From NCBI GenBank assembly GCA_014843695.1, contig CM026387.1, forward strand, positions 79,505,536 to 79,569,535: a stretch of DNA of 64,000 nucleotides, read 5' to 3'. Both the position numbers and the translations under genes were made by a program. Below are positions 1 to 12,695 of this stretch, one piece after another. This stretch comes from Archivesica marissinica (Eukaryota; Mollusca; Bivalvia; Venerida; Vesicomyidae). The notes under the pieces are model-generated. The model saw only the letters and a list, made by a program, of their open reading frames with translations, made no database searches and was not told the origin of the DNA. The stretch's first letter is position 1. Every line of letters starts with the position of its first letter.

Positions 1-3000
1 CCTTGCTGTACAATGCTACAGTAAACCTTGCCGTACAATGCTAAGTAACCTTGCCATACAATGTTACAGTAAACCTTGCTGTACAATGCTACAGTAAACC
101 TTGCCGTACAATGCTACAGTAAACCTTGCTGTACAATGCTACAGTAAACCTTGCCATACAATGCTACAGTAAACCTTGCCGTACAATGCTACAGTAAACC
201 TTGCTGTACAATGCTACAGTAAACCTTGCCGTACAATGCTACAGTAAACCTTGCTGTACAATGCTACAGTAAACCTTGCCATACAATGCTACAGTAAACC
301 TTGCCGTACAATGCTACAGTAAACCTTGCCGTACAATGCTACAGTAAACCTTGCCATACAATGCTACAGTAAACCTTGCCGTACAATGCTACAGTAAACC
401 TTGCCGTACAATGCTACAGTAAACCTTGCCGTACAATGCTACAGTAAACCTTGCCGTACAATGCTACAGTAAACCTTGCCGTACAATGCTACAGTAAACC
501 TTGCCGTACAATGCTACAGTAAACCTTGCCGTACAATGCTACAGTAAACCTTGCCGTACAATGCTACAGTAAACCTTGCCGTACAATGCTACAGTAAACC
601 TTGCCGTACAATGCTACAGTAAACCTTGCCGTACAATGCTACAGTAAACCTTGCCGTACAATGCTACAGTAAACCTTGCCGTACAATGCTACAGTAAACC
701 TTGCCGTACAATGCTACAGTAAACCTTGCCGTACAATGCTACAGTAAACCTTGCCGTACAATGCTACAGTAAACCTTGCCGTACAATGCTACAGTAAACC
801 TTGCCGTACAATGCTACAGTAAACCTTGCCGTACAATGCTACAGTAAACCTTGCCGTACAATGCTACAGTAAACCTTGCCGTACAATGCTACAGTAAACC
901 TTGCCATACAATGCTACAGTAAACCTTGCCGTACAATGCTACAGTAAACCTTGCCATACAATGCTACAGTAAACCTTGCCGTACAATGTTACAGTAAACC
1001 TTGCCGTACAATGCTACAGTAAACCTTGCCGTACAATGCTACAGTAAACCTTGCTGTACAATGCTACAGTAAACCTTGCCATACAATGTTACAGTAAACC
1101 TGCCGTACAATGCTACAGTAAACCTTGCTGTACAATGCTACAGTAAACCTTGCTGTACAATGTTACAGTAAACCTTGCCGTACAATGCTACAGTAAACCA
1201 TGCCATACAATGCTACAGTAAACCTTGCTGTACAATGCTACAGTAAACCTTGCCGTACAATGTTACAGTAAACCTTGCCGTACAATGCTACAGTAAACCT
1301 TGCCATACAATGCTACAGTAAACCTTGCCGTACAATGTTACAGTAAACCTTGCCATACAATGCTACAGTAAACCTTGCCGTACAATGCTACAGTAAACCT
1401 TGCCGTACAATGCTACAGTAAACCTTGCCATACAATGCTACAGTAAACCTTGCCATACAATGCTACAGTAAACCTTGCCATACAATGCTACAGTAAACCT
1501 TGCCATACAATGCTACAGTAAACCTTGCCGTACAATGTTACAGTAAACCTTGCCGTACAATGTACAGTAAACCTTGCCATACAATGCTACAGTAAACCTT
1601 GCTGTACAATGCTACAGTAAACCTTGCCATACAATGCACTTGCGTACAATGCTACAGTAAACCTTGCTGTACAATGCTACAGTAAACCTTGCCGTACAAT
1701 GTTACAGTAAACCTTGCTGTACAATGCTACAGTAAACCTTGCCGTACACAGTGCTACAGTAAACCTTGCTATACAATGTTACAGTAAACCTTGCCGTACA
1801 ATGCTACAGTAAACCTTGCTATACAATGTTACAGTAAACCTTGCTGTACAATGCTACAGTAAACCTTGCCGTACAATGCTACAGTAAACCTTGCTGTACA
1901 ATGCTACAGTAAACCTTGCCATACAATGCTACAGTAAACCTTGCTGTACAATGCTACAGTAAACCTTGCTGTACAATGCTACAGTAAACCTTGCCATACA
2001 ATGCTACAGTAAACCTTGCCGTACAATGCTACAGTAAACCTTGCCGTACAATGCTACAGTAAACCTTGCCGTACAATGCTACAGTAAACCTTGCTGTACA
2101 ATGCTACAGTAAACCTTGCCATACAATGCTACAGTAAACCTTGCCGTACAATGCTACAGTAAACCTTGCCGTACAATGCTACAGTAAACCTTGCCGTACA
2201 ATGCTACAGTAAACCTTGCCGTACAATGCTACAGTAAACCTTGCCATACAATGCTACAGTAAACCTTGCCGTACAATGCTACAGTAAACCTTGCCGTACA
2301 ATGCTACAGTAAACCTTGCCGTACAATGCTACAGTAAACCTTGCCGTACAATGCTACAGTAAACCTTGCCGTACAATGCTACAGTAAACCTTGCCGTACA
2401 ATGCTACAGTAAACCTTGCCGTACAATGCTACAGTAAACCTTGCCATACAATGCTACAGTAAACCTTGCCGTACAATGCTACAGTAAACCTTGCCGTACA
2501 ATGCTACAGTAAACCTTGCCATACAATGCTACAGTAAACCTTGCCGTACAATGTTACAGTAAACCTTGCCATACAATGCTACAGTAAACCTTGCCGTACA
2601 ATGCTACAGTAAACCTTGCCGTACAATGCTACAGTAAACCTTGCCATACAATGCTACAGTAAACCTTGCCGTACAATGCTACAGTAAACCTTGCCGTACA
2701 ATGTTACAGTAAACCTTGCCGTACAATGCTACAGTAAACCTTGCCATACAATGCTACAGTAAACCTTGCCGTACAATGTTACAGTAAACCTTGCTGTACA
2801 ATGCTACAGTAAACCTTGCCATACAATGTTACAGTAAACCTTGCCGTACAATGCTACAGTAAACCTTGCTGTACAATGTTACAGTAAACCTTGCCGTACA
2901 ATGCTACAGTAAACCTTGCCGTACAATGCTACAGTAAACCATGCCATACAATGCTACAGTAAACCTTGCCGTACAATGTTACAGTAAACCTTGCCGTACA

Positions 3001-3926
3001 ATGCTACAGTAAACCTTGCCATACAATGCTACAGTAAACCTTGCCGTACAATGCTACAGTAAACCTTGCCATACAATGCTACAGTAAACCTTGCCGTACA
3101 ATGTTACAGTAAACCTTGCCGTACAATGCTACAGTAAACCATGCCATACAATGCTACAGTAAACCTTGCCGTACAATGCTACAGTAAACCTTGCCATACA
3201 ATGCTACAGTAAACCTTGCCATACAATGCTACAGTAAACCTTGCCGTACAATGCTACAGTAAACCTTGCCGTACAATGCTACAGTAAACCTTGCCATACA
3301 ATGCTACAGTAAACCTTGCCGTACAATGCTACAGTAAACCTTGCCGTACAATGCTACAGTAAACCTTGCTGTACAATGCTACAGTAAACCTTGCCGTACA
3401 ATGTTACAGTAAACCTTGCTGTACAATGCTACAGTAAACCTTGCCGTACAATGCTACAGTAAACCTTGCCGTACAATGCTACAGTAAACCTTGCCGTACA
3501 GTGCTACAGTAAACCTTGCCATACAATGTTACAGTAAACCTTGCCATACAATGCTACAGTAAACCTTGCCATACAATGCTACAGTAAACCTTGCTGTACA
3601 ATGCTACAGTAAACCTTGCTGTACAATGCTACAGTAAACCTTGCCATACAATGCTACAGTAAACCTTGCCATACAATGCTACAGTAAACCTTGCCATACA
3701 ATGTTACAGTAAACCTTGCCGTACAATGCTACAGTAAACCTTGCCGTACAATGTTACAGTAAACCTTGCCATACAATGCTACAGTAAACCTTGCCATACA
3801 ATGCTACAGTAAACCTTGCCATACAATGCTACAGTAAACCTTGCCATACAATGCTACAGTAAACCTTGCCCTACAATGCTACAGTAAACCTTGCCGTACA
3901 ATGTTACAGTAAACCTTGCCGTACAG
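1..3926. repeat. 25-bp satellite/minisatellite array, about 157 units
   Basis: Head-to-tail copies of a 25-bp unit (CTTGCCGTACAATGCTACAG plus TAAAC). The window starts inside the array; it ends at 3926 against a SINE. Units differ mostly at one dinucleotide (GCCGTAC, GCTGTAC or GCCATAC) and at GCT/GTT. From about 366 to 900 every unit is the CCGTAC form, a homogenised block. Rare 1-base indels occur, e.g. near 1099 and 1562. No coding role is visible. Confidence 0.98.
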
Positions 3927-4185
3927 TGTCCGGTTTTGTTTTTGTGGTTTAAAGTCGCATCAACAGCTTTGGCGATACGTTGCGTCTCCAGATATTATTG
4001 GTGGCAGAAGACCCTGGGTACCCTCCAAGCAGTATTGCAAGAACCGACCTACCGCACGTCAGCTGGATAGCTTCCTCACATGAATTAAATCAACACCCCT
4101 AGTGGGATTCAAACCTAGAGCAGTGAGTGGCAAGTAATTTGAAGTCAACAACAGTAACCACTCCGCCCCTTTGAATGGGTCAAAG
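3927..4185 (-). mobile_element. tRNA-derived SINE, family S1
   Basis: On the minus strand it begins with a degenerate tRNA-like head and has the shared body (GGAAGCTATCCAGCTG and a GGGTACC stretch), ending in a TTTAAACC-type tail. It matches copies at 37918-38150 and 29955-30240. Family names S1 to S6 are mine. Confidence 0.8.
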
Positions 4186-4533
4186 TTTAAAACTAGCCAT
4201 GTACACCCATTGCTAAGAATTACATACAAACATTTTCAGGACTGAATACTTTTAATATTCACGATGTTACACTATAAACAAGAATTATATCTTAAATATC
4301 GTACACACTGTTGAGAAATACTAACTCACCTACAGTACTGTACGTGTTTAATAATTAAATTCATACAAATCACGATCTACAAAATATTCATACTACATGT
4401 ATTCACTTGTAACATGCGACTCCCTCAACAACTTATATTTTGATAGATGGATACAAATTCAAAGTTCAGAATCAAGATGGTAATGTTCTGTCCTAGTATG
4501 ATATCACAATACGATGTCAATTGTAATTAGCTT
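4186..4533. other. AT-rich intergenic sequence
   Basis: I see no gene or named repeat here. It is the region just 3' of the minus-strand exon that ends at 4534. Confidence 0.5.
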
Positions 4534-4707
4534 TTATTTCTTAACGAACGACTTTCCATTCTTAAGCCATGCCTGAACTTCTCTTTCAAACATCTCCCGT
4601 TTGGCAACCTTCTTTTCTGCTTTTAGTTTTTGTGCTGGTATAGTTTTTTTCCAATATACATAGGCCTTTACACAAACGATGTAACCTACAATGGTGAAGC
4701 CAACCAT
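4534..4707 (-). CDS. Terminal exon of an unidentified small membrane protein
   Basis: A strong acceptor (polypyrimidine TTTTCGTTTTGTCTTTCAG) precedes 57 codons and a stop; AATAAA overlaps the stop (AAATAAAAG). The peptide starts MVGFTIVGYIVCVKAYVYW, a hydrophobic stretch long enough for one membrane span, followed by a Lys/Glu-rich helix-like tail ending KSFVKK. The layout resembles small single-pass mitochondrial or ER membrane proteins, but I do not recognise the family. The first codon of the exon is ATG directly after the AG, so it could be the start or an internal Met. Upstream exons, expected at higher coordinates, were not found. Base composition is clearly more coding-like than its surroundings. 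Confidence 0.6.
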   Translation of the reverse strand: MVGFTIVGYIVCVKAYVYWKKTIPAQKLKAEKKVAKREMFEREVQAWLKNGKSFVKK

Positions 4708-4836
4708 CTGAAAGACAAAACGAAAAGAACATAAATTATTAAAAATATATATCTTAACGAGATCTCATTGATTAGCAATCATGAAATAATGCGCAACAAG
4801 TATCACCCATGATCAGTGCTATATATAGAGGGCGAC

Positions 4837-5100
4837 ATGGCGAAGTAGTCGCCCTTGGGACCTTGACTTCGCCCCCTGGGGTCACAATGTCTCCCTAAAA
4901 ATTTATTTAAAAAATGTGTAAATTGTTTTGAATTTTCAGACAAAGTAAGATAAGAAGGCCATTGTAAAGCACTCTATTGTATTTAATGGTCATATTGTGT
5001 ATTTTAACCATATGTTGAAATAGATTAATTAATACCATTAGATGACGGAATCGGGCACTTTCTCACAAACATTTTGGTCTAGCTTGAGTCCTGAGCCGGC
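4837..5100. repeat. Interspersed repeat R1, copy 1
   Basis: Begins AGAGGGCGACATGG, contains a short inverted GGGCGA/TCGCCC motif and ends near GTCTAGCTTGAGTCCT. It is homologous along its length to 7251-7505. Class unknown. Confidence 0.65.
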
Positions 5101-5655
5101 GAAGCTACGGAAATGAAAACAACTGATTCACCAGAATAACCCTCTAGATTAATCCATCGACAGTCTTGAAAAACATGCTCTCAGATATATATATATATAT
5201 ATATATAGTTAAATGTACTATATCATATGTATGCAGCCGGGTAAACTTCCAGTCTGTCCCACTTCTCAATAAGTTCCCACATCTCCCTAAATCTTACGGA
5301 GGGAGACGTAACTTCTCCCATCTAGGCGAACATACGAAGTTAGCTACAGCACTTCTACAAAACATCTTCCTAAATTTTACGGAGGGAGAAGTGACTTCTC
5401 CTATAGGCAAACATATGGGGTTAGCTACAGCCCAGTTACACAACATCTTCCTGTCACTGGTCGTAACACACTTACCCCTATTCTTCCTTTGACTGTGTGA
5501 GGGTTGAAGTTCCTCCTCCATCCGGAGTCTCGTCCCTGGGCTACATAAACTGCTGCTGGAAGTAACATTCTGCCGGTCTGTTATACAGTCCTAAAATAGT
5601 TATACAATGGTACTATTAATAAAACAGGAAGCAGACAAAACCAAAAAGCAATGGT
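5101..5655. other. (TA)n and R1-related fragments
   Basis: A (TA)n run lies at about 5188-5207. From 5275 to 5420 there are two copies of a segment containing CGGAGGGAGA, related to fragments at 6430-6510 and 55225-55283. The short ORFs here are not convincing as genes. Confidence 0.4.
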
Positions 5656-5815
5656 AAAAGTGTGAAAAATAATCAATAATATAATGCTGTACTTAAAATA
5701 CAGACATGTGAAAAATAATCAATAACATAATGCTGTACTTAAAATACAGACATGTAAAAAGTGGGGGAAATAATCAATAATATAATTCTGTACTTAAAAT
5801 ACAGACATGTAAAAT
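5656..5815. repeat. Three tandem copies of a roughly 54-bp unit
   Basis: The unit contains AATCAATAATATAAT and CTTAAAATACAGACATGT, repeated three times with small changes. Confidence 0.8.
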
Positions 5816-6515
5816 GTAGCCACACTGAGACAAACCATAAGCAATAAACTACAATCTAACATCAATGACATGTGGGAAAACCAAGGCAACGGCAGCATTG
5901 TTTGTGCTGATCTAATTCTTGCTAAGAACATTAGTTGCACAACTGCAGCCTCAATCCCAACATTCCATACTCTTATAGTAATAGAATAGACATGTATCTG
6001 AATATCAGAGCATCTTCCAGATACTGCACCAAGTGATCATGCAGTCCATAACATCCAAGATGTTTAATGAATGTTATATCTTCAATGCTTGCTTAAGGAA
6101 TTGTCTTTGGAACTTTCTTAAAGACATCATGTAGTTCATCAGGTTCTAGGGATGTTTCAGAGTCATTATGTTGCACCCAAGACACACCTTGGTCAAGAGG
6201 TTATTATATGGTCGGGAAAAAGTTACCTATACAGAAAGTACCAACATGCATATTGACTCTCATATTGAGCTTGGCTCTTGAGATTTGACCTCAACGTTCA
6301 TTGAATCTTGACTTTCAAAGTCTAGTGAATGCCCTGCAGCTTTTCTACATACTTTGTACATGTACAATTGTTCCTATATCATGCAAACCTCCACTAAATA
6401 CGGTTACACTATTTGCATTTGTTGAAAAGTCTTCTCCCTAAATGTTCTCGGTTCTCCCTAAATCATCTGGAGGGAGAAGTGACTTCTCCAAAAAATATTA
6501 GGCCAGCTTGAGCCT
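5816..6515. other. Intergenic, no gene seen
   Basis: Unassigned sequence; 6430-6510 holds an R1-related fragment with paired GAGAAGTGACTTCTCC motifs. Confidence 0.4.
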
Positions 6516-6775
6516 GTGTGTTTTACGTTTATTTATCGTCGCTACCGGTTGCCCATATGAGCAACGCCTCCTAAGAGATTAGTCATTTAAGATTTTTTGA
6601 GGATAGTGCAATAATACAGACAGAGACCCATTCCAGAGTCTCCTCTGGTTCTTTTAAGTGCACGGTGTACAGAACCGATACGAGACCTTGGTTTAATGTC
6701 CCATCTGAAAGACTGTTAATTTTATTAGGGTCAGACGGGGGATTGAACCTGCGATCCCAGGATTAGAGCCCTGCA
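6516..6775 (-). mobile_element. tRNA-derived SINE, family S4
   Basis: Plus-strand text runs GTGTGTTTTACGTTTATTTA to GAACCTGCGATCCCAGG. Read on the minus strand it has a tRNA-like head with a B-box-like GGTTCAATCC. The extreme 5' end (A box) is missing here. Confidence 0.85.
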
Positions 6776-6817
6776 GAAATGACATATTTATACTACTATT
6801 ACTAGTTAACAAACCTG

Positions 6818-7061
6818 TTAACCCTTTCAACACCACAGACCTCTAAATTGGCTTACAAAAAAGTGTAGATCCAGATGAGCCGGCTCGTGACGAGCCGTCT
6901 CATCAGGATCTGCACTTTTTTCAAGTAATATAACTATTTTTAGAATTTTTTTTACCCATTTTGATAAATGAACTGATCCAAATGTAATTTTGTTATTAAT
7001 TTATTGGTCTAAAAATATCATGGACCAGTCCATGTCAGTTACTTGGTGTTGAATGGGTTAA
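6818..7061 (-). mobile_element. MITE-A copy, piggyBac-like, TTAA-flanked
   Basis: Termini are TTAACCCTTTCAACACCA and the inverted TGGTGTTGAATGGGTTAA, so TTAA lies at both ends. An internal palindrome centres on GGCTCGTGACGAGCC. The TTAA/CCC ends match the hallmark of the piggyBac superfamily. No coding capacity. Orientation is relative to the 42244 copy. Confidence 0.85.
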
Positions 7062-7250
7062 CAGGTGACTGGTATGTTTGAGGCAAGTAACATTATATTG
7101 GCATGCTTCATACCAGGGATTGCCAAAGCATGAAGTTCATACGGTATGCTCTATTCACAAATGCCATATTACCGGTAGTGACTGACAAGTTGCAAACATT
7201 TCTTTATCAATATCATGCAATAATTATATATATATATTCAGGATCATTCT
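7062..7250. other. Intergenic
   Basis: Nothing recognised apart from a short AT run at about 7226. Confidence 0.4.
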
Positions 7251-7505
7251 AGAGGGCGAAATTGTCGCCCTAGGGACCCTGACTTCGCCCTCTGGGGGCC
7301 CCACTTCTCCCTTGGTTTTTATGATTTTCAAACAAAATTGTGTCTAGTAAGATACTCTGGCCCATTATAAAGCACTCCTTCTATTCAAATGTTGTATTTA
7401 ATGGTTGTACTGTGCATTTTAACCCTATTTTGCAGAAGTATATTAAAGAACACCATTTATGGAAGCGATCACGCGCTATCTCACTTCTCCCAAAAATTCT
7501 GACCT
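7251..7505. repeat. Interspersed repeat R1, copy 2
   Basis: Homologous to 4837-5100, beginning AGAGGGCGAAATTGTCGCCC. Confidence 0.65.
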
Positions 7506-8572
7506 AGAATGAACCCTGATATTTTTACATACAATCAAGCTAATTGTCACATTGATATAACGTTATTACATGTAATACTGTCAATCTGCAATGATGTTGA
7601 GTGATATTTACTGGTGGCATTTTATAATCATGACATTACATCTGGACTGGACATTTCATCTTAGAGATTCCATGGTCCGACAAATTTTAATATAGGGCAA
7701 ACGCTTCTTTATGCTGCCTGCTGATTGCCTAGTTATCACATTATTTATACATTTATCACTGTCATTACAGTCCTTATTAAGACTTTGGTTGATCTTACAA
7801 TTTTAGAATACATGTAAATGGGGACAAAATCCGTAATTACAAAACAATATTACAATCATAAAATAACGCTCCAGTCAAACTCATCTTCGGAGACCACTTT
7901 AGGGAAATGATAAACCTGGTCACTTTTAAGGGAAGGTGGTCTCTAAATAGGGAGAGTGAAGTGTGTGGATGATGTACACAGTACACTATATATATATTTC
8001 ATTAATGATTTACATGTATACATCGTATACATTCATTCATTTCATTGTTTAGCAGGAATGACTGGCTATCTACTCTTTACTAGTAAAATTTACATGTATT
8101 CCCATTTCCATTATTTATGAATATATCCGATTTTGGCAAATTTTCTTAGAAAAGTGGATTTTCATGCTTCAATTAGAAACTCACAAGGTCAGAAAACAAC
8201 CTGTACCTTCAGAAGCTTCACCTGCAAATACAGCAGACGATAATAATTATTCGATAACATGTACTTCTAACAACAATTTCAAGAAATAGATTAAAAAAAG
8301 ATTAAATATTTAAAATATTTGTGTTTCGGCGCTGAAAGAGATCACATGGGTTCGGCACGTTTGGGTGTACCCATGTATAAATTTAAGCACCCCCAAATGT
8401 GCCGAATCCATGTAAAATATATATCTCTATTGTATCCCGTGTTAAACTGTCGGGAGATCGAAGGACATACCTGACTATTTATATGAGGACAGTTTGTAGA
8501 AATCGCATTTTATGTAGGTCCTTGATGGATAAAATAATTGTTTATTTGTAACTTTGTTTTCACTCTTTCAAG
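7506..8572. other. AT-rich intergenic sequence
   Basis: No gene or named repeat seen. A short inverted pair (GGTTCGGCACGTTTGGG at 8349 and CCCAAATGTGCCGAATCC near 8392) could form a hairpin of about 60 bp. Confidence 0.4.
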
Positions 8573-8813
8573 TTATTCAACCCCAAGTAACTGACATGGA
8601 CTGGTGCATGCTATTTTTAGACCAATAAATTAATAAGAAAATTACCTTTGGACCAGTTCATTTATTAAAATGGGTAATTTTATCTAAAAATAGTAATAAT
8701 TATTACTGGCAGAAAAGTGCAGATCCTGATGAGACGGCTCGTTACGAGCCGGTTCATCTGGATCTACACTTTTCATAAGCCTATTTAGAGGCCTGTGGGG
8801 TTGAAAGGGTTAA
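8573..8813 (+). mobile_element. MITE-A copy
   Basis: Right end GAAAGGGTTAA is intact; the left end is shortened (TTATTCAACCCC). The central hairpin GACGGCTCGTTACGAGCC is present. Confidence 0.8.
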
Positions 8814-9224
8814 AGGATCGAATGTGAATGTATTAATTGATCCTTGCAAAATGACATAAACCAAATAGAATAATAAAGTGTCACCACGTTTGAACAGGCG
8901 CTTTCAAATCTAATTGCTCAATCAGCCATAATCGTCTGTTCAGTCGCCTACGTAGGTAATGCTCATAGCATTAGCAAACATTAACTTTTGTATCACTATG
9001 TGCCAGCTACAAAAAAGTTGGATAGATTAAAAATGATTGAGCATTTGGCACCCTGTATGACGGAAATTAATCTTTTAGGTAAATTGAAAAATACCGGGCT
9101 ACAAGACATGTATGATGTACAATAGCCTGGAAGCCCATTGGGAAAATCTGGTAGTCCCATGCGCCGGAATTGTCCGACCATGGACTTACATCTAGTAAGA
9201 ACAATTAATAAGGACTGCATATAT

Positions 9225-9848
9225 ATAATATATATAGAAGAGTGGGACATGGAATTTAACCCCTCCAAATGTCAAGTTATCCACGTCACCAAAAGGAAAC
9301 ATCCTATTCCCAGTAAATATAAACTCCATGGAGTCCTACTTGAGTCAGTCACCTCAGCCAAATACCTTGGCGTGGATATCTCAAATAACCTGTCGTGGGA
9401 CACCCACATAAAAAGGTCAACAAAGAAAGCAAACTAAACATTAGGATTTCTACGTAGAAACCTACAGGTCAAATCCGAACCCCTTAAGTCCATGGCTTAC
9501 CAGACACTAGTGAGACCCCAGCTTGAATATGGCTACGAGATCTGGTTGCCCCATACCCAAACATTGATAGACCAAATTGAAGGTGTCCAGCGAAGAGCAG
9601 CCTGTTGGATAAAGGCTGACTTCTATCGTACCTCTAGTGTTACAGACATGCTACATTCCCTAAATCTACGCAGACTAGATCAACGGCGTATTGACAATAG
9701 GTTATCCCTTATGTATAAAATTCATAATGATCTTGTTGCTATTCCCATTGAAAATTACCTAGTTCCCCTCTCCCGTCCTGCTCGCCATTCCTTAAGTTAT
9801 AGGTTAATAATTACAGCAACTACAGACTACTATCATGCCAGTCCCTAG
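9225..9848 (+). pseudogene. LINE reverse transcriptase, C-terminal remnant
   Basis: The reading frame carries the end of a non-LTR reverse transcriptase of the Jockey/CR1 type: FNPSKCQVIHV, then KYLGVDISNNLSWDTHIK, then TLGFLRRNL, a VRPQLEYG segment, and IEGVQRRAACW. One in-frame TAA at about 9434 splits it, apparently AAA changed to TAA since both halves stay in the same frame. The catalytic core upstream is missing, so the copy is 5'-truncated, as is usual for LINE insertions. A (TA)n run sits at the 5' break. It ends in an AT-rich 3' segment. Dead element. Confidence 0.85.
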
Positions 9849-10129
9849 TTGTTCTGCACAGCTGCTTTTCTACTTTTACCACAATTTATTTTCACTACTT
9901 TCTTAAATTATACTTTTAACTACTCATACTTTTAACTTCTTTTCGGTTTTTGACGCGCAACATGTCTACATTCCCGCGAGGAGTTCGACATTAATGAAAG
10001 ATAGATGATATATACCCAAACGATATATAAACCCTAAATTATCTTCAACGCCAATGACATCTATTAAACTGAATCAAGTAATGTCGACATTGAGGGGGTA
10101 TTTCGTTGAAGTATCAAACTGATTCTGAA
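9849..10129. other. LINE 3' flank and intergenic
   Basis: AT-rich, probably includes the LINE 3' UTR; nothing else seen. Confidence 0.35.
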
Positions 10130-10325
10130 GGCTCTCCCCATCCAACAATGTATGTACGTATGTCCTGGGCAGGCTTAGCCGACCTAAGTGGTTAACCAAT
10201 ACTGGTTAACCAATACTAAGCAAGTTGTGTGAGGTGCCTTGCTCAATCATCAATGACACTACATACGTGGTCTGACCCAGAGTATCGAAACTGGGACACT
10301 CTACCACTGGACCACATACGCCACA
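10130..10325 (-). mobile_element. tRNA-derived SINE, family S5
   Basis: The minus-strand head contains GTGGTCCAGTGGTAGAG, a good tRNA A box, and the body contains GAGCAAGGCACC. It matches 61772-61990. An internal 16-bp duplication (GGTTAACCAATACT twice) lies near 10191. Confidence 0.85.
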
Positions 10326-11133
10326 ATGTAAATAATACTTTCTATACGACTGATTAATACACCAGGCCACCTCTGTATCAAAATTGATGGGGGGGGGTCA
10401 TTTTTCTCAATCTATAGCCAAGGTCAACTACACTATGTATAACAGTCTTAGTAGACAATTAGCTATAACAATGGTCGATTATTTATTGCTGGCCTAGATA
10501 CTTAAATGCGTTCAGAAAGTGCATCTATGAAAGACGGGCTTTAAAAGACAATAACTTACAAATCACTAGGTGCTAACCTTGTGCAAACGGTGTAATGGTG
10601 TTCTTTCCGGTGGTATTTATTCCCCGTACAATCTCCGTACCATACCGTCCGAAACGGATCATTGGAAGAATGTTTGGCATACCACGGTACGGTAGTTATG
10701 TTAACATAACATTTGTTTACACATTAATCTATTTATTCTACTGAATTATCAATTTCTGATTATGATTGACAGCAGGTTCCTTTCATTTTTTGGGATACAT
10801 TCTATCCCGATATACCAATCCAGAAAGAGGAGAGGCAATGTGGAATGTACCGCGATATACCCATAATGCATCCTAAGTGTTTTCCAATCCAAATTATTTC
10901 TCTTGTAACACTTTATTATTATATGTTATTTTCTGAATAAAATATGTTTAGACTAAGTGCATTGCCGATGAGCACAATGGTAACGGAGACAGCAGCTGAT
11001 TGGCGCTAACTCCGCCGGGCATCTCACGCATTACAGATGCGCACTCGCGATTTCCACTGTGTAGGACACAGACTTTAGAATTTATTATTGCATTTGTCTG
11101 ATTACATTCTTCAACTTCAAACTCATTACTGCC
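10326..11133. other. Intergenic, no gene seen
   Basis: Unassigned. A SINE-like fragment (GAGGAGAGGCAATGTGGAAT) occurs near 10828. Confidence 0.35.
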
Positions 11134-11271
11134 TAGCCTGGGAACAGGCGTCGATGTATTTTGCCTGGTCAGTCAAATAAATATATTTTAACACCGATAC
11201 TATTAATTATGCCGTATTGGGCTTCTGGTCATATCATTTGATAAAAAATCGACAGACTGGAACCCAGGCTA
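11134..11271. mobile_element. Short inverted-repeat element
   Basis: Bounded by TAGCCTGGGAACAG and the inverted CTGGAACCCAGGCTA, giving terminal repeats of about 15 bp around 110 bp of AT-rich sequence. Single copy in the window. Confidence 0.45.
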
Positions 11272-11364
11272 ATTACTGCCGAGCGACCAGCACTTATTGG
11301 TATACTTATAGGTAGACTGAGTCTGGATATGCATGTAGTGAGTTAGTCCAAAATGTTATGTGCA

Positions 11365-11660
11365 AAGTGTGTGCTTTGCATTTATTTATCGTCGTTACCG
11401 GTTGCTCACATGAACGACGACTCCTGGAGTATATCAGTTATTTTAGATTTTGAAGGATAATGCAATGGTAAAGACAAAGACCCATTCCAGATTCTCCTCT
11501 GGTTCTTCTACGTGCACGATGTAAGCACCGACATGAGGCATTGGTTTAAAGTATCATCCGAAAGACTGATATAAGTCATTTTAGCATGGTATAGCGGAGG
11601 ATCGAATCTGCGACCATTTCGATTACAAGTCCAGCTTGTTAACAACTGGAATACTGATCC
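11365..11660 (-). mobile_element. tRNA-derived SINE, family S4, diverged
   Basis: Matches the S4 body (TTTATTTATCGTCG, CCATTCCAGATTCTCC) but is clearly older than other copies. The open frame at 11508-11930 partly overlaps it and is not a gene. Confidence 0.75.
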
Positions 11661-11959
11661 GCTACTGTCCAAAGTTAATAAGACAAAAGTATCTATAAAG
11701 CTACAGTTAAAAATATACGGTTTAAAAATTATAATGAGTACGATTCCAGACTGCCAACGAAAGTCGACATATTGAGATTTGACTGTACATGTGTGTCGGT
11801 AGATTATTCCTGGCCTGGGAGTCCTGTGTGGAAATGAGTTGGCATGGACTGTCGACTTAGATAATGAAGGTTTCTTGTGGGTGTTAAGTGATTGTGATCC
11901 ACTGCTACTAATTACATTCTTATTATGCAAAACATGACAAATGAAGCATTTATTCGTCT

Positions 11960-12695
11960 TTGTTCTAATGTTTTCTAATGAAGGGTGGGTACCACGTGTC
12001 GTATTGTATTTGAAATCGGGCTGCAGACCTTTGAACCATTTCTAATTAGTTGGTAAGATGGTTCTGCCAATGATGCTAGACTATGGAGCGCTGCACTATT
12101 CAATATGTGAACGAACATATAGTTCTTTGACATGTTAATTTGTTCTGGGGTTGATACTCCTTTTGCTATTAGCATTTAAGATGAACTTGTGTGTTAGGGT
12201 CAGTTAATGCTCTTATTAATGGTGACTCGGAGATATTTGGAAAGTGTTGTTGACCTCATTTATGTGTAAAAATATGACAGGGTTTCTTTCCTATTGATTC
12301 CCAATATTTCACATTTGTTAGGGTTGAGGTCCATTGACCATTCCTGTTCCTAAGAATGTAAGAGGTGTCGGTCAACTTATTGTGTTTCTGGTGAGGTGTG
12401 TGATGTTATGGCGAGATAAACGTTTGCTTCTGTTTGGTAGATCATTTATAAATGTAAGAATAAAAGAGATATGGCCCCAGAATAGAGCTTTGGGGGAACC
12501 CTGAGAGAACTGGTAACCTGTGGGAGCATTTACCTTCGACGAGAACCTGTTGTGTCCTGTTTTTGAGTGGATCTATGATGTCATGTGGCTTATTAATTTA
12601 TGCCAAAGTGCTTGAGCTTGAGGCTTAGTTTATGGTGATCTACTTTGTCGAAAGCTTTATTACAGTCCATTATGGTTGCATGTATCTCTTTTTAT
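11960..12695 (-). pseudogene. LINE reverse transcriptase remnant, minus strand
   Basis: Minus-strand conceptual translation shows the reverse transcriptase palm start IMDCNKAFDKVDHHKL with its Asp, then a KALFWG-like segment and INDLPNRSKRL. Further on comes a VRSHIEYCSA segment. The active-site (F/Y)ADD motif is not recognisable. Several frameshifts and stops interrupt it. It lies back-to-back with another LINE piece at 12895, so two independent insertions meet here. Confidence 0.75.

Noticed and set aside
11508..11930. 140-codon minus-strand ORF
   Set aside because: Overlaps an S4 SINE and lacks coding character.
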